DNA from: an uncultured Oscillibacter sp.
Lineage (GTDB): Bacteria; Bacillota; Clostridia; Oscillospirales; Oscillospiraceae
Direction: 5' to 3'
Length of the DNA: 42,888 bases
Assembly (NCBI GenBank): GCA_910586735.1
Contig: CAJUJW010000017.1
Location: forward strand, 1 to 42,888
The position numbers and the translations under genes were made by a program. This document shows positions 22,235 to 29,410 of the stretch, in pieces (the first letter of the stretch is position 1; each line of letters opens with the position of its first letter). The notes beneath the pieces were generated by a model. The model did no database searches, had not been told where the DNA came from, and saw only the letters and a list, made by a program, of their open reading frames with translations.

Positions 22235-23119
22235 ATGAACGATATGATGTACAATTCCCTGCACAACCGCTGGCTGCGGCTCATCGCCGCCATGCTGGGC
22301 CAGGGCGTGGTGGCCCTGGCGCTGCGCCTGTTCATCGTGCCCCTGGGGCTGTACTCCGGCGGCCTCATGGGCCTGTGCCAGCTGATCCGCACCCTGCTGC
22401 ACAACACCCTGGGCCTGGAGGCGGACATCGCCGGCGTCCTCTACTTCCTCAGCAACATCCCCATCCTGCTCCTGGGCTGGAAGACCCTGGGGCCCAGGAT
22501 GACCTTCAAAACCATCGCCTGCACGGTGTCCTTCTCCTTCTTCTACAGCGTCATTCCCACGCCCTCGGTCCCCATTGTGGACGACTACCTGACCTCCTGC
22601 CTGCTGGGGGGCATCATCGTGGGCACCGCCAGCGGCATCGTGCTGACCTGCGGCGGCAGCGGCGGCGGATTGGACATCGTGGGCCTGTGCCTGAGCAAGC
22701 GGGGCAGCCGCTTCACCGTGGGCAAGTTCTCCCTGACCTTCAACTTCTTCCTCTACGCCGCCTGCCTGATTCTGTTCAGCCCGGAGGTGGCCATCTACTC
22801 CGTCATCTACACCTTCTTCAACGCCATGGTGCTGGACCGGATGCACCAGCAGAATGTGAACGTCCAGGCCATGATCTTCACCAAGGAGGACGAGAAGGAG
22901 CTGGGCCGCTATATCATCGAGAAGATGGGCCGCAGCGTCACCTACTGGGAGGGCACCGGGGCCTACAGCGGGAAGGGGCTCCACGTGCTGGTGGTGTGCG
23001 TGTCCAAGTTTGAGATTGAGGAGCTCCTCCACGCGGTCCACCAGCGGGACGGCCACGCCTTTGTCACCGTCCAGGAGCGGGTCCGGGTCTTCGGCAACTT
23101 CGCGCGGAAGCTGGAGTGA
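22235..23119 (+). CDS. YitT family membrane protein
   Basis: A 294-aa protein. Five or six membrane helices (about 15-190) contain the Gly-rich GGLMGLCQL and TCGGSGGGLDIVGL motifs of the YitT_membrane family. A cytoplasmic DUF2179 domain (about 215-290, VNVQAMIFTKEDEKELGRYI onward) follows. Function is not established; these proteins are common in Firmicutes and some affect germination or stress. Start ATG follows GGGAGGAAAGAT. It is monocistronic with its own promoter and a shared bidirectional terminator. Confidence 0.9.
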   Translation: MNDMMYNSLHNRWLRLIAAMLGQGVVALALRLFIVPLGLYSGGLMGLCQLIRTLLHNTLGLEADIAGVLYFLSNIPILLLGWKTLGPRMTFKTIACTVSFSFFYSVIPTPSVPIVDDYLTSCLLGGIIVGTASGIVLTCGGSGGGLDIVGLCLSKRGSRFTVGKFSLTFNFFLYAACLILFSPEVAIYSVIYTFFNAMVLDRMHQQNVNVQAMIFTKEDEKELGRYIIEKMGRSVTYWEGTGAYSGKGLHVLVVCVSKFEIEELLHAVHQRDGHAFVTVQERVRVFGNFARKLE

Positions 23120-23154
23120 CCGGGGGAGAGGCGTTTGATCGGTACCATACCGTT

Positions 23155-23189
23155 AAAAGAGAGGACCGCCCTGGGGCGGTCCTCTTTTT
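23155..23189. terminator. Bidirectional terminator between yitT-family and DUF6809 genes
   Basis: An 11-pair stem (23160-23170 with 23175-23185) is flanked by AAAA on the left and TTTTT on the right, between two converging genes. Confidence 0.83.
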
Positions 23190-23198
23190 GCGCATGAT

Positions 23199-23495
23199 TT
23201 ATGCTCCTGTCCGGTCCGCCGGTTCCGTCACAGCCCCCTTGCCTCTTATCAGTTCCTCCGTCAGCTGCGCCCCAAAGTGGAAGGCGAACCGGAAGCGGTC
23301 AAAATGCAGCATATCCTCAATTTTGCTTCTCGTTTCTAAGTACGCGTCCAGCAGCTCCTGCTGCTCACCCGTCATGGAAGCGGTGAGCAGTTCCAGCTGT
23401 TCGCATTGAATGCGCGCCGTCCGGACAAAGGGCGAGTCCTTCTCGCGGGTATTTCCCAGGGGCAGATTATAGAGCATTTCCAGAATGTTTTCCAT
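23199..23495 (-). CDS. DUF6809-like small protein
   Basis: A 98-aa protein beginning MENILEMLYNLPLGNTRE. A helical middle (QELLDAYLETRSKIEDMLHF) is followed by DRFRFAFHFGAQLTEELI. This spacing and the Phe-x-x-Gly-x-x-Leu end resemble DUF6809 proteins of Clostridia, which are of unknown function and often sit near small regulators and mobile regions. The start is ATG with AAAGGA ten bases ahead. It lies 144 bases downstream of the ribbon-helix-helix gene on the same strand. Family assignment is by memory of the pattern. Confidence 0.7.
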   Translation of the reverse strand: MENILEMLYNLPLGNTREKDSPFVRTARIQCEQLELLTASMTGEQQELLDAYLETRSKIEDMLHFDRFRFAFHFGAQLTEELIRGKGAVTEPADRTGA

Positions 23496-23639
23496 CTTTG
23501 CACGGTCCTTTCTTTTTTGGCCGGTACCGCTTGAAAGGAAAGACGGCGCATGGTATAATATTTACGTCGTTTTGCCTTTGGGCAATATCGGCCTTTGGGG
23601 GGAAGCGGTGTGGTCTTGGACAGAGTGCGCCGCTTCCCA

Positions 23640-23819
23640 CTATTTTTTGTCAAGGTCGTCATACATCTTTCTGACACCACGCCGGACCACTTCCGCTCTG
23701 GTAATCTGCATTTTCTCACTGCATATTTCCAGTTTATCTACGGTTTCTTTGTCAAAGCGTATTTTGATGTCAATGTCTTTTGGACTATCCGTAGGACGCC
23801 CTATTTTTTTTGCGGCCAT
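23640..23819 (-). CDS. Ribbon-helix-helix DNA-binding protein
   Basis: A 59-aa protein starting MAAKKIGRPTDSPKDIDIKI. The strand IDIKIRFD, then the helices DKETVDKLEICSEKM and RAEVVRRGVRKMYDDL, fit an Arc/CopG-type ribbon-helix-helix, as in antitoxins and small repressors. Start ATG follows AAGGAGGGG. Base composition is lower in GC than its neighbours, hinting at acquisition. Two TGCGRCCGCA-type palindromes sit in and after its own promoter, implying autorepression. No toxin gene adjoins it; the DUF6809 gene is the only neighbour on its strand. Confidence 0.82.
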   Translation of the reverse strand: MAAKKIGRPTDSPKDIDIKIRFDKETVDKLEICSEKMQITRAEVVRRGVRKMYDDLDKK

Positions 23820-23834
23820 CGTACACCCCTCCTT

Positions 23835-23881
23835 TTTTGCGGTCGCAAAATCATTCTACCTTATGCGGCCGCAAAAGTCAA
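23835..23881 (-). promoter_or_regulatory. Promoter with two palindromic operators for the RHH gene
   Basis: On the minus strand TTGACT (23876-23881), a 17-base spacer and TAGAAT (23853-23858). TGCGGCCGCA (23864-23873) occupies the spacer and TTTTGCGACCGCAAAA (23835-23850) lies just after the -10. Centres are 26 bases apart. Confidence 0.75.
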
Positions 23882-23927
23882 TATGTATTTGTTGTGGGAA
23901 TCTGCAAAGTTCGGGGGATGCAATCTT

Positions 23928-24011
23928 GTAGGGGCCGCCGCCCTCGGCGGCCCGTCCCGCCCAAACCACCGGACCCTCCGGGAACCGGCCCGGTCGGGGG
24001 ACCGGGCCCCA
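23928..24011. repeat. REP-like paired GC hairpin repeat, copy D
   Basis: The GTAGGGGCCGCCG hairpin (23928-23954) comes first, then a CCGGCCCGGTC / GACCGGGCCCC hairpin ending CCCCAC (23985-24011). The two halves are in the opposite order to copies A-C. It lies between the trmO terminator and the RHH promoter. Confidence 0.7.
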
Positions 24012-24012
24012 C

Positions 24013-24040
24013 AAAAAACGGACCGCCCCCGGCGGCCCGT
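24013..24040 (-). terminator. Terminator after trmO
   Basis: On the minus strand a 10-pair stem with one mismatch (24031-24040 with 24018-24027) ends in TTTTTT, 19 bases after the trmO stop. Confidence 0.75.
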
Positions 24041-24058
24041 TTCCTGTTCCCGGCAAAA

Positions 24059-24760
24059 TCATGTTCCCGTCCCCTTGAAAATCTCCACCACCCGCAGAAC
24101 CTCCCCCTCCACGGAGAACCGGACCTCCAGCCCGGCGAAGCCAAAGCCGTACACCCGGCCGGGCTCGTCCTGATACCTGGGCCTGGGGTCCAGGGCCAGC
24201 ACGGCCCGGAGGGCCTCCCGCCGGTCCGGGGGGACCTTCTCCCAGCGTTCTGCCGGGCACTCCACCGCCAGGGTCTCCCGGCTGGGGGCGGCGGCGGCAA
24301 AGCCCCCCGCGGCGTCCGGGCGGCAGTCGGCGTAGGGCAGGTAGGGCTTGATGTCCAGAATGGGCGTGCCGTCCATCAGGTCCGCCCCCCGGACCCGGAG
24401 GACGGTTCCCCACTCCCGGGTTTTCTCCACGCCCGCCAGAGTCACGGCGGACAGGGCCACGGGGTTGGGCCGGAAGGGGGACCGGGTGGCGAAGACCCCC
24501 AGCCGGGCGTTGCCCCCCAGCCGGGGCGGGCGCACCGTGGGGGACCAATTCTCCCGGACGGCCCGGTCGAAGACCCACAGCAGCCAGAGATGGGAAAAGC
24601 CCTCCAGCCCCCGGAGGGCGGCGGGGTCCCGGTACTCGGGCTCAAAGACCACCAGGGACTCCAGGGACTCCACCAGGCCGCTCTGGCGGGGGACGCCGAA
24701 CTTGCTGGAGAAATCGCTGTGAATCCGGGCGATGGTTTTCATGGAAAATTCCTGGGGCAT
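24059..24760 (-). CDS. trmO: tRNA (adenine37-N6)-methyltransferase TrmO (TsaA/YaeB family)
   Basis: A 233-aa protein of the TrmO family, which methylates N6 of t6A37 in some tRNAs using S-adenosylmethionine. The N-terminal beta-barrel domain contains KTIARIHSDFSSKFGVPRQ, GFSHLWLLWVFD and the conserved GVFATRSPFRPNPVALSAV, followed by DLMDGTPILDIKPYLPYAD. A C-terminal domain of about 75 residues matches the longer YaeB form. The start is ATG 24760 after AAAGGAGGG; ATG at 24742 is an alternative. A TATAAT (24789-24794) lies just upstream. Confidence 0.92.
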   Translation of the reverse strand: MPQEFSMKTIARIHSDFSSKFGVPRQSGLVESLESLVVFEPEYRDPAALRGLEGFSHLWLLWVFDRAVRENWSPTVRPPRLGGNARLGVFATRSPFRPNPVALSAVTLAGVEKTREWGTVLRVRGADLMDGTPILDIKPYLPYADCRPDAAGGFAAAAPSRETLAVECPAERWEKVPPDRREALRAVLALDPRPRYQDEPGRVYGFGFAGLEVRFSVEGEVLRVVEIFKGTGT

Positions 24761-24788
24761 GGGCGGACCCTCCTTTCCTCTGCCGCAT

Positions 24789-24794
24789 ATTATA
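24789..24794 (-). promoter_or_regulatory. -10 element of trmO
   Basis: A perfect TATAAT on the minus strand, 28 bases before the trmO start codon. The -35 region is T-rich without a good match, so only the -10 is called. Confidence 0.45.
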
Positions 24795-24828
24795 CAGGAG
24801 GCGGGGGAAAAAGAAAAGGGGATGTAAG

Positions 24829-24850
24829 CCGGGCCGCCTAAACGGCCCGG
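24829..24850 (-). terminator. Hairpin after the Gly-rich lipoprotein gene
   Basis: An eight-pair stem CCGGGCCG / CGGCCCGG with a six-base loop, 11 bases after the stop. The T run is delayed, so termination strength is uncertain. Confidence 0.5.
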
Positions 24851-24861
24851 TGAAAGCGCGC

Positions 24862-25200
24862 TTAAAACGCGCGGTCCATGGCGTTCCCGGCGTCGTCCAG
24901 GGCGTTTCGCACGGACCGTCCGGCCTCGTCCAGGGCGCCCCCGGCGCCGCCCGTCAAGCCGCCGTCCGCCGTGCCGCCGGTTCCGTCTCCGGTGACGCTT
25001 CCGGCCTGGCCGGAGGAACCGTAGCCGCCGGAGGCGTCTCCGGTCTGACCGGAGGAACCATAGTCGCCGGTGGTGTTTCCGGCCTGTCCGGCAGAGCCGC
25101 TGCCGTCCGCCGCGCCGCCCTGCTGTCCGCCGCCGCCGCAGGCGGTCAGGCAGACCGCCAGCAGAAGGGACACCAGCAGGAACATCAGAGTATTTTTCAT
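24862..25200 (-). CDS. Gly/Ser/Thr-rich lipoprotein
   Basis: A 112-aa secreted protein. The lipoprotein signal peptide MKNTLMFLLVSLLLAVCLTAC ends with lipobox LTAC and Cys21. A low-complexity region (about 22-90) of Gly, Ser, Thr, Ala and Gln follows, with imperfect 13-14-residue repeats around GSSGQTGDASGGY. The C-terminus (ALDEAGRSVRNALDDAGNAM) is a short amphipathic helix. It would be anchored to the outer face of the membrane. No function can be assigned. Start ATG follows AAAAGGAGGAG. Repeat number may vary between strains. Confidence 0.8.
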   Translation of the reverse strand: MKNTLMFLLVSLLLAVCLTACGGGGQQGGAADGSGSAGQAGNTTGDYGSSGQTGDASGGYGSSGQAGSVTGDGTGGTADGGLTGGAGGALDEAGRSVRNALDDAGNAMDRAF

Positions 25201-25636
25201 CAGATACTCCTCCTTTTGTGGTTCCGGGGCCCGCCCGTCCGGGCGAGCCCCACCCCGTCAAAGAGGTTCACGGGCCCCGCGGCCCCTGAAGCGCTTTGAC
25301 GGCGCACGGGACGGTTCCGCCGCCCCATGTCCGCGATACCCGAGAGGTATTGTCCCCGGACTCGCCGGCGGCAACCCCGGGACTTTCAGGGGCCGGAGGC
25401 GTTTTTTGGAAAAAGGCGGGCCCGCCGCATGAAGCGATTTCCAGAAACATACTTATAAAAGGAGGGGCGGCGGAAGAAAAAGGACCGGCGGGAGGAGGGA
25501 CCGCAGTAGGTTTTTTGGGGGAAAATTTTTAAAATTTCAGCGAAATGACGTATAAATTTCCGGAAAATTGGAGCAAACTAACAAAAAGAACTTTACTGCG
25601 AAGGAAAATTTTTTTAAATGTTTGTGCAATTGTCCA
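25201..25636. other. Gene-free region between divergent lipoprotein and HPr genes
   Basis: 436 bases without a convincing gene. The left half is very GC-rich with stems such as GGGGCCCGCCCG / CGGGCGAGCCCC (25227-25252), and the block 25300-25415 is also rich in short inverted repeats. The right half (25510-25620) is strongly AT-rich. A minus-strand promoter of moderate quality may lie at about 25550-25577 (TTGCTC, 16 bases, TATACG), which would give the lipoprotein mRNA a leader of some 340 bases. No known riboswitch class was recognised. Confidence 0.4.
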
Positions 25637-25665
25637 TTGACGGGAGACGGAAAAGCGGTTATGAT
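25637..25665 (+). promoter_or_regulatory. Promoter of the HPr gene
   Basis: TTGACG (25637-25642), a 17-base spacer and TATGAT (25660-25665), 66 bases before the start codon. Confidence 0.75.
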
Positions 25666-25731
25666 GGTACAGTAAAGACTCGTGGGCAACCATTTCCATT
25701 TTGATTCGACACAAAAAAGGAGAGCTGCAAC

Positions 25732-25995
25732 ATGTATACGCAGGAAATTACGGTCAACAACGAAGTTGGTTTGCACGCCCGCCCCGCCACGTTCTTTATC
25801 CAGAAGGCCAACGAGTTCAAAAGCGGCATCTGGGTCGAGAAGGAGGATCGCCGCGTCAACGCCAAGAGCCTGTTAGGCGTGCTGTCCCTGGGCATCGTGA
25901 AGGGAACCCCCATCACCCTGATCGCGGACGGCAGCGATGAGAAAGAGGCGGTCACCGCGCTGGTGGACCTGGTGAAAGACAACTTCGGAGAGTGA
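25732..25995 (+). CDS. ptsH: Phosphocarrier protein HPr
   Basis: An 87-aa HPr. His15 in EVGLHARPATFF is the site phosphorylated by EI-P. Ser46 in VNAKSLLGVLSLGI is the regulatory site for HPr kinase in Firmicutes, and both are intact. It is either the PTS phosphocarrier or a Crh-like regulator; His15 favours a working HPr. ptsI is not adjacent. Start ATG follows AAAAAGGAGAGCTGCAAC. A terminator separates it from uvrC, which has no promoter of its own that I can see, so some read-through into uvrC is likely. Confidence 0.94.
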   Translation: MYTQEITVNNEVGLHARPATFFIQKANEFKSGIWVEKEDRRVNAKSLLGVLSLGIVKGTPITLIADGSDEKEAVTALVDLVKDNFGE

Positions 25996-25999
25996 TGAA

Positions 26000-26040
26000 C
26001 CGTCCCCGTGCTGCCCGTCAGCGCGGGGTGGTCTTTTTTT
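26000..26040 (+). terminator. Terminator after ptsH
   Basis: An imperfect GC stem (CCCCGTGCTG with CAGCGCGGGG, 26004-26013 and 26019-26028) is extended by outer pairs and followed by seven T (26034-26040), directly ahead of the uvrC ribosome binding site. Confidence 0.8.
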
Positions 26041-26061
26041 ATTGGCAAAGGAGGCGAAGCC

Positions 26062-27897
26062 ATGACCAAGGACGAACTGAAGGAGAAGGCCAACGACCTG
26101 CCCCTGCTGCCGGGGGTCTATCTGATGATGGACAAAACCGGGAAGGTCATCTACGTGGGCAAGGCCAAAAAGCTCAAGAACCGGGTCAGCCAGTATTTTC
26201 AGGACAGCGCCTCCCACACCGCCAAGACCCGGCAGATGGTCTCCCAGATCGACCGGTTCGACACCATCTTTGTCTCCAGCGAGTTCGAGGCCCTGGTGCT
26301 GGAGAACTCCCTCATCAAGCGGCACATGCCCCGCTACAATATTCTGCTCAAGGACGACAAGGGCTATCCCTTTGTCCGCCTCTCCAGGGAGACCTATCCC
26401 CGGTTCTCCATGGTGCATAAATGGGCCAACGACGGGGCCAAGTATTTCGGCCCCTTCGGCGGGCGGTTCGAGACCCGGCAGGCCCTGGACGCCGTGTGCG
26501 CCGCGCTGCGGCTGCCCACCTGCAACCGGAAGTTCCCAAGGGACGTGGGGGCGGAACGGCCCTGCCTGAATTTTCATATGGGCCGGTGCGACGGCTTCTG
26601 CCGCCCGGAGATGACGGCGGAGGAGTACAACCGGCGTATCCGCCAGGCCAGCCAGATGCTGGAGGGCAAGGCGAAGGAGCTCCTCCGGGACATGACCGGG
26701 GAGATGGAGGCGGAGGCGGAGGCCCTGCGGTTCGAGCAGGCGGCGGCCCTCCGGGACCGGATCAACGCCATCAGCGCCCTCAGCAAAAAGCAGACGGTCA
26801 TCGCCGGGCTCTGCGCCGACACGGATATCTGGGGCCTGTACCGGGGGGCGGGGAAGTGCTGCTACGCCATTCTCCACATGGAGGAGGGGAACCTGGCGGG
26901 CCGGGAGACGGAGCTGTTCACCGCCCCCATGGAGGAGCCCCAGGAGGAGATGCTCTCCGCCCTGACGGCCCAGTATTACCTGCCCAGGGCTATCCTGCCC
27001 CATGAGATTCTCCTGCCCTTCGAGACGGAGGAGTACTGCGAGAGCCTCTCGGAGGTGCTGACCAAGCGGGCGGGACACAAGGTCTGGGTCCACGTCCCCC
27101 AGCGGGGGGAGAAGGCGTCCTTGATGTCCATGGCCCAGCGGAACGCCGCCGAGGAGGCGGAGCGGGCCACCACCGCCGAGGAGCGTGTGGCCCACACCCT
27201 GGAGCTTTTGACGAAAATGCTGGACCTCCCGGCCCCGCCCAAGCGGCTGGAGTCCTTCGACATCTCCAACACCGGGGGCAGCGACATTGTGGCCTCCATG
27301 GTGGTTTACAGCGGCACCCGGCCCTTGAAGAGCGCCTACCGCCGCTTCCGCATCAAGGACCTGGAGGGGAAGCCCGACGACTACGCCTCCATGCGGGAGG
27401 TCCTCCGGCGGCGGTTGCAAAGGGCGGCGGACGGGGACGAGAAATTCCTGCCCCTGCCGGACGTGTTTTTGATCGACGGCGGCGTCACCCACGCCCAGAC
27501 GGCCCTGTCGGTGGCGGAGGCGTTCGGAGTGAACGTGCCCATCTTCGGCATGGTGAAGGACGACCGGCACCGGACCCGGGCCCTGGTGACGCCGGAGGGC
27601 CGGGAGATCGGCATTGTGGGGAACCAGGCGGTGTTCTCCCTCATCGGGCAGATTCAGGAGGAGACCCACCGGTTCGCCATCACCTACCACCACGAGAGCC
27701 ACGCCAAGAGCGCCATGCGCTCTGCCCTGGACGGCATTCCGGGCCTGGGGCCCAAGCGGCGGGAGGACCTGAGAAGGGCCTTCGGCACGATTAAGGCCAT
27801 CCGGGAGGCGGATGTGGAGAGCCTGGCGGCGGCGGTGCCGAGGAATACCGCCGAGGCGGTGTGGCGGCACTTCCACCCGGAGGAGGGGGAGGGCTGA
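26062..27897 (+). CDS. uvrC: Excinuclease ABC subunit C
   Basis: A 611-aa nucleotide-excision repair nuclease that cuts both sides of a lesion held by UvrAB. A GIY-YIG domain at the N-terminus (LPGVYLMMD then VIYVGKAKKLKNRVSQYF) makes the 3' cut. Next come the Cys-containing core, the UVR motif (about 200-235, VRF-type helices) and the RNase H-like 5' nuclease domain (ESFDISNTGG, FLIDGG, HHESH). The helix-hairpin-helix pair (IPGLGPKRREDLRRAFG) is at the C-terminus. Length is normal. The start is ATG 26062 with AAAGGAGG seven bases ahead. Confidence 0.97.
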   Translation: MTKDELKEKANDLPLLPGVYLMMDKTGKVIYVGKAKKLKNRVSQYFQDSASHTAKTRQMVSQIDRFDTIFVSSEFEALVLENSLIKRHMPRYNILLKDDKGYPFVRLSRETYPRFSMVHKWANDGAKYFGPFGGRFETRQALDAVCAALRLPTCNRKFPRDVGAERPCLNFHMGRCDGFCRPEMTAEEYNRRIRQASQMLEGKAKELLRDMTGEMEAEAEALRFEQAAALRDRINAISALSKKQTVIAGLCADTDIWGLYRGAGKCCYAILHMEEGNLAGRETELFTAPMEEPQEEMLSALTAQYYLPRAILPHEILLPFETEEYCESLSEVLTKRAGHKVWVHVPQRGEKASLMSMAQRNAAEEAERATTAEERVAHTLELLTKMLDLPAPPKRLESFDISNTGGSDIVASMVVYSGTRPLKSAYRRFRIKDLEGKPDDYASMREVLRRRLQRAADGDEKFLPLPDVFLIDGGVTHAQTALSVAEAFGVNVPIFGMVKDDRHRTRALVTPEGREIGIVGNQAVFSLIGQIQEETHRFAITYHHESHAKSAMRSALDGIPGLGPKRREDLRRAFGTIKAIREADVESLAAAVPRNTAEAVWRHFHPEEGEG

Positions 27898-27923
27898 ACG
27901 GGGTTCCCCTCCAAAAGATTCCC

Positions 27924-27952
27924 TTGCGCCAGCCAGAGTTTTCCAGTATAAT
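27924..27952 (+). promoter_or_regulatory. Promoter of the DUF1576 gene
   Basis: TTGCGC (27924-27929), a 17-base spacer and TATAAT (27947-27952), 34 bases before the start codon and 27 bases after the uvrC stop. Confidence 0.75.
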
Positions 27953-27986
27953 AGTATTCAGCGCAGCTGAAAAAGGAGTGACCGCC

Positions 27987-29348
27987 ATGCAGAACCGCTA
28001 CCGAAACCTGTTCCCGGCCACGCTGGTCTTCTCAGGGGGCCTGATGCTCCTGGGCTTTGTGCTGGAGTCCCCGACAGACATCCTCTGGGGGCTGTACCAC
28101 ATCGTCACCATGCAGGATCTGCTGATTACGGACTACGTGGTCATCGGCGGCCCCGGCGCGGCCCTCATCAACGCGGGACTGGTGACGGCCATCTCCATCT
28201 GCATCATCAAAATCTCCGGCGACCCCTTCAACGGCTTCACCATCGTGGAAATGGGGCTGATGGCGGGCTTCTCCCTCTTCGGGAAGAACTTCCTCAACAT
28301 CTGGCCCATCATCCTGGGCACCTGGCTCTACGCCAAGTACCAGCGGGAACCCTTCTCCAAGCACGCCTCCGTGGCCCTGCTGGCCACCTCCCTGGCGCCG
28401 CTGGTGAGCTATATGGCCCTGGGCAGCATCCACGCCAGCCTCCCCCTGGGGGTGGCGACGGGGGTCTGCATCGGCTTCATCCTGCCCTCCCTCTCCGCTT
28501 ATACCTACAAAATCCAGAACGGCATGAACCTCTACAACATGGGGTTCGCCTGCGGCCTCTTCGCCATGATGATCGTGCCGGTGCTCACCGCCTTCGGGGA
28601 CAGCCCGGACTCCGTCCTCTACTGGGCCACGGAGTACAACAACGGCTTCATCCTGGTGCTGACCCTGCTGTGCTCCTCCCTGATTTTCCTGGGCCTTTTT
28701 TGCACAGGGGTCCCGGCCTGGAGCGTCTGGGCGGGCTACCGCCGCCTCCTCTCCACCACCGGGCGGGCCCCCGGCGACTTCCTGCGCATGTTCGGCTACG
28801 GCCCCGTGCTGGTGAACATCGGCGTCAACGGCTTTCTGGGCATGGCCTACGTCCTCTTCGTGGGGGGCGACCTCAACGGGCCTACCATGGGGGGCATCTT
28901 CACCATCATGGGCTTCTCCGCTTTCGGCAAGCACGCCCGGAACATCCTCCCCGTCATGCTGGGAGTCTTCATCGGGGCCTACGGCATGCACCACACGCCG
29001 GACTACCCCTCCCTCCAGCTGGCGGGCCTCTTCGGCACCTGCCTGGCCCCCATCTCCGGGCACTTCGGCTGGCCCTACGGCGTCCTGGCAGGCTTCATCC
29101 ACGCCTCCCTGGTCCTCCAGACCGGCGGGCCCGTGGCGGGGCTGAACCTCTACAACAACGGCTTTTCCGGCGGCCTCATCGCCATCGTCCTCTACCCCAC
29201 CATTACGGCCATTCGCCGCCGCCGCCGGCCCACCCTCCAGGACAAGGACTACTACGACCAGTTCCAGGAGAGCGCCCCCATCGACACCTCCGACCTGGCG
29301 CGGACCCACGGCGAGGCAGCCCCGGAGGAACCGCCGGAGAATCCTTGA
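27987..29348 (+). CDS. DUF1576 polytopic membrane protein
   Basis: A 453-aa integral membrane protein with about 11-12 hydrophobic segments and a hydrophilic C-terminal tail rich in Pro and Glu. It has an internal direct duplication. GPGAALINAGLVTAIS pairs with GPVLVNIGVNGFLGMA. MGLMAGFSLFGKNFLNIWPI pairs with MGFSAFGKHARNILPVMLG. MNLYNMGFACGLFAMM pairs with LNLYNNGFSGGLIAIV. That layout suggests a transporter or channel with pseudo-symmetric halves. The substrate is unknown. Start ATG follows AAAAAGGAG. It is monocistronic, with a shared terminator against the metal operon. Confidence 0.85.
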   Translation: MQNRYRNLFPATLVFSGGLMLLGFVLESPTDILWGLYHIVTMQDLLITDYVVIGGPGAALINAGLVTAISICIIKISGDPFNGFTIVEMGLMAGFSLFGKNFLNIWPIILGTWLYAKYQREPFSKHASVALLATSLAPLVSYMALGSIHASLPLGVATGVCIGFILPSLSAYTYKIQNGMNLYNMGFACGLFAMMIVPVLTAFGDSPDSVLYWATEYNNGFILVLTLLCSSLIFLGLFCTGVPAWSVWAGYRRLLSTTGRAPGDFLRMFGYGPVLVNIGVNGFLGMAYVLFVGGDLNGPTMGGIFTIMGFSAFGKHARNILPVMLGVFIGAYGMHHTPDYPSLQLAGLFGTCLAPISGHFGWPYGVLAGFIHASLVLQTGGPVAGLNLYNNGFSGGLIAIVLYPTITAIRRRRRPTLQDKDYYDQFQESAPIDTSDLARTHGEAAPEEPPENP

Positions 29349-29366
29349 GCCACGCTTCCCCTATAC

Positions 29367-29404
29367 AAAGAGCCCGGACGGGATTCCCGTCCGGGCTCTT
29401 TTGG
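29367..29404. terminator. Bidirectional terminator between DUF1576 and cadA-like genes
   Basis: A perfect 17-pair stem (29367-29383 with 29385-29401) continues into T on the plus side and sits six bases beyond the ATPase stop on the minus side. Confidence 0.87.
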
Positions 29405-29410
29405 GTTTGC

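Noticed and set aside
25268..25450. A 60-codon minus-strand ORF
   Set aside because: No ribosome binding site, Pro/Gly/Arg-biased composition, and it lies in a hairpin-rich stretch.
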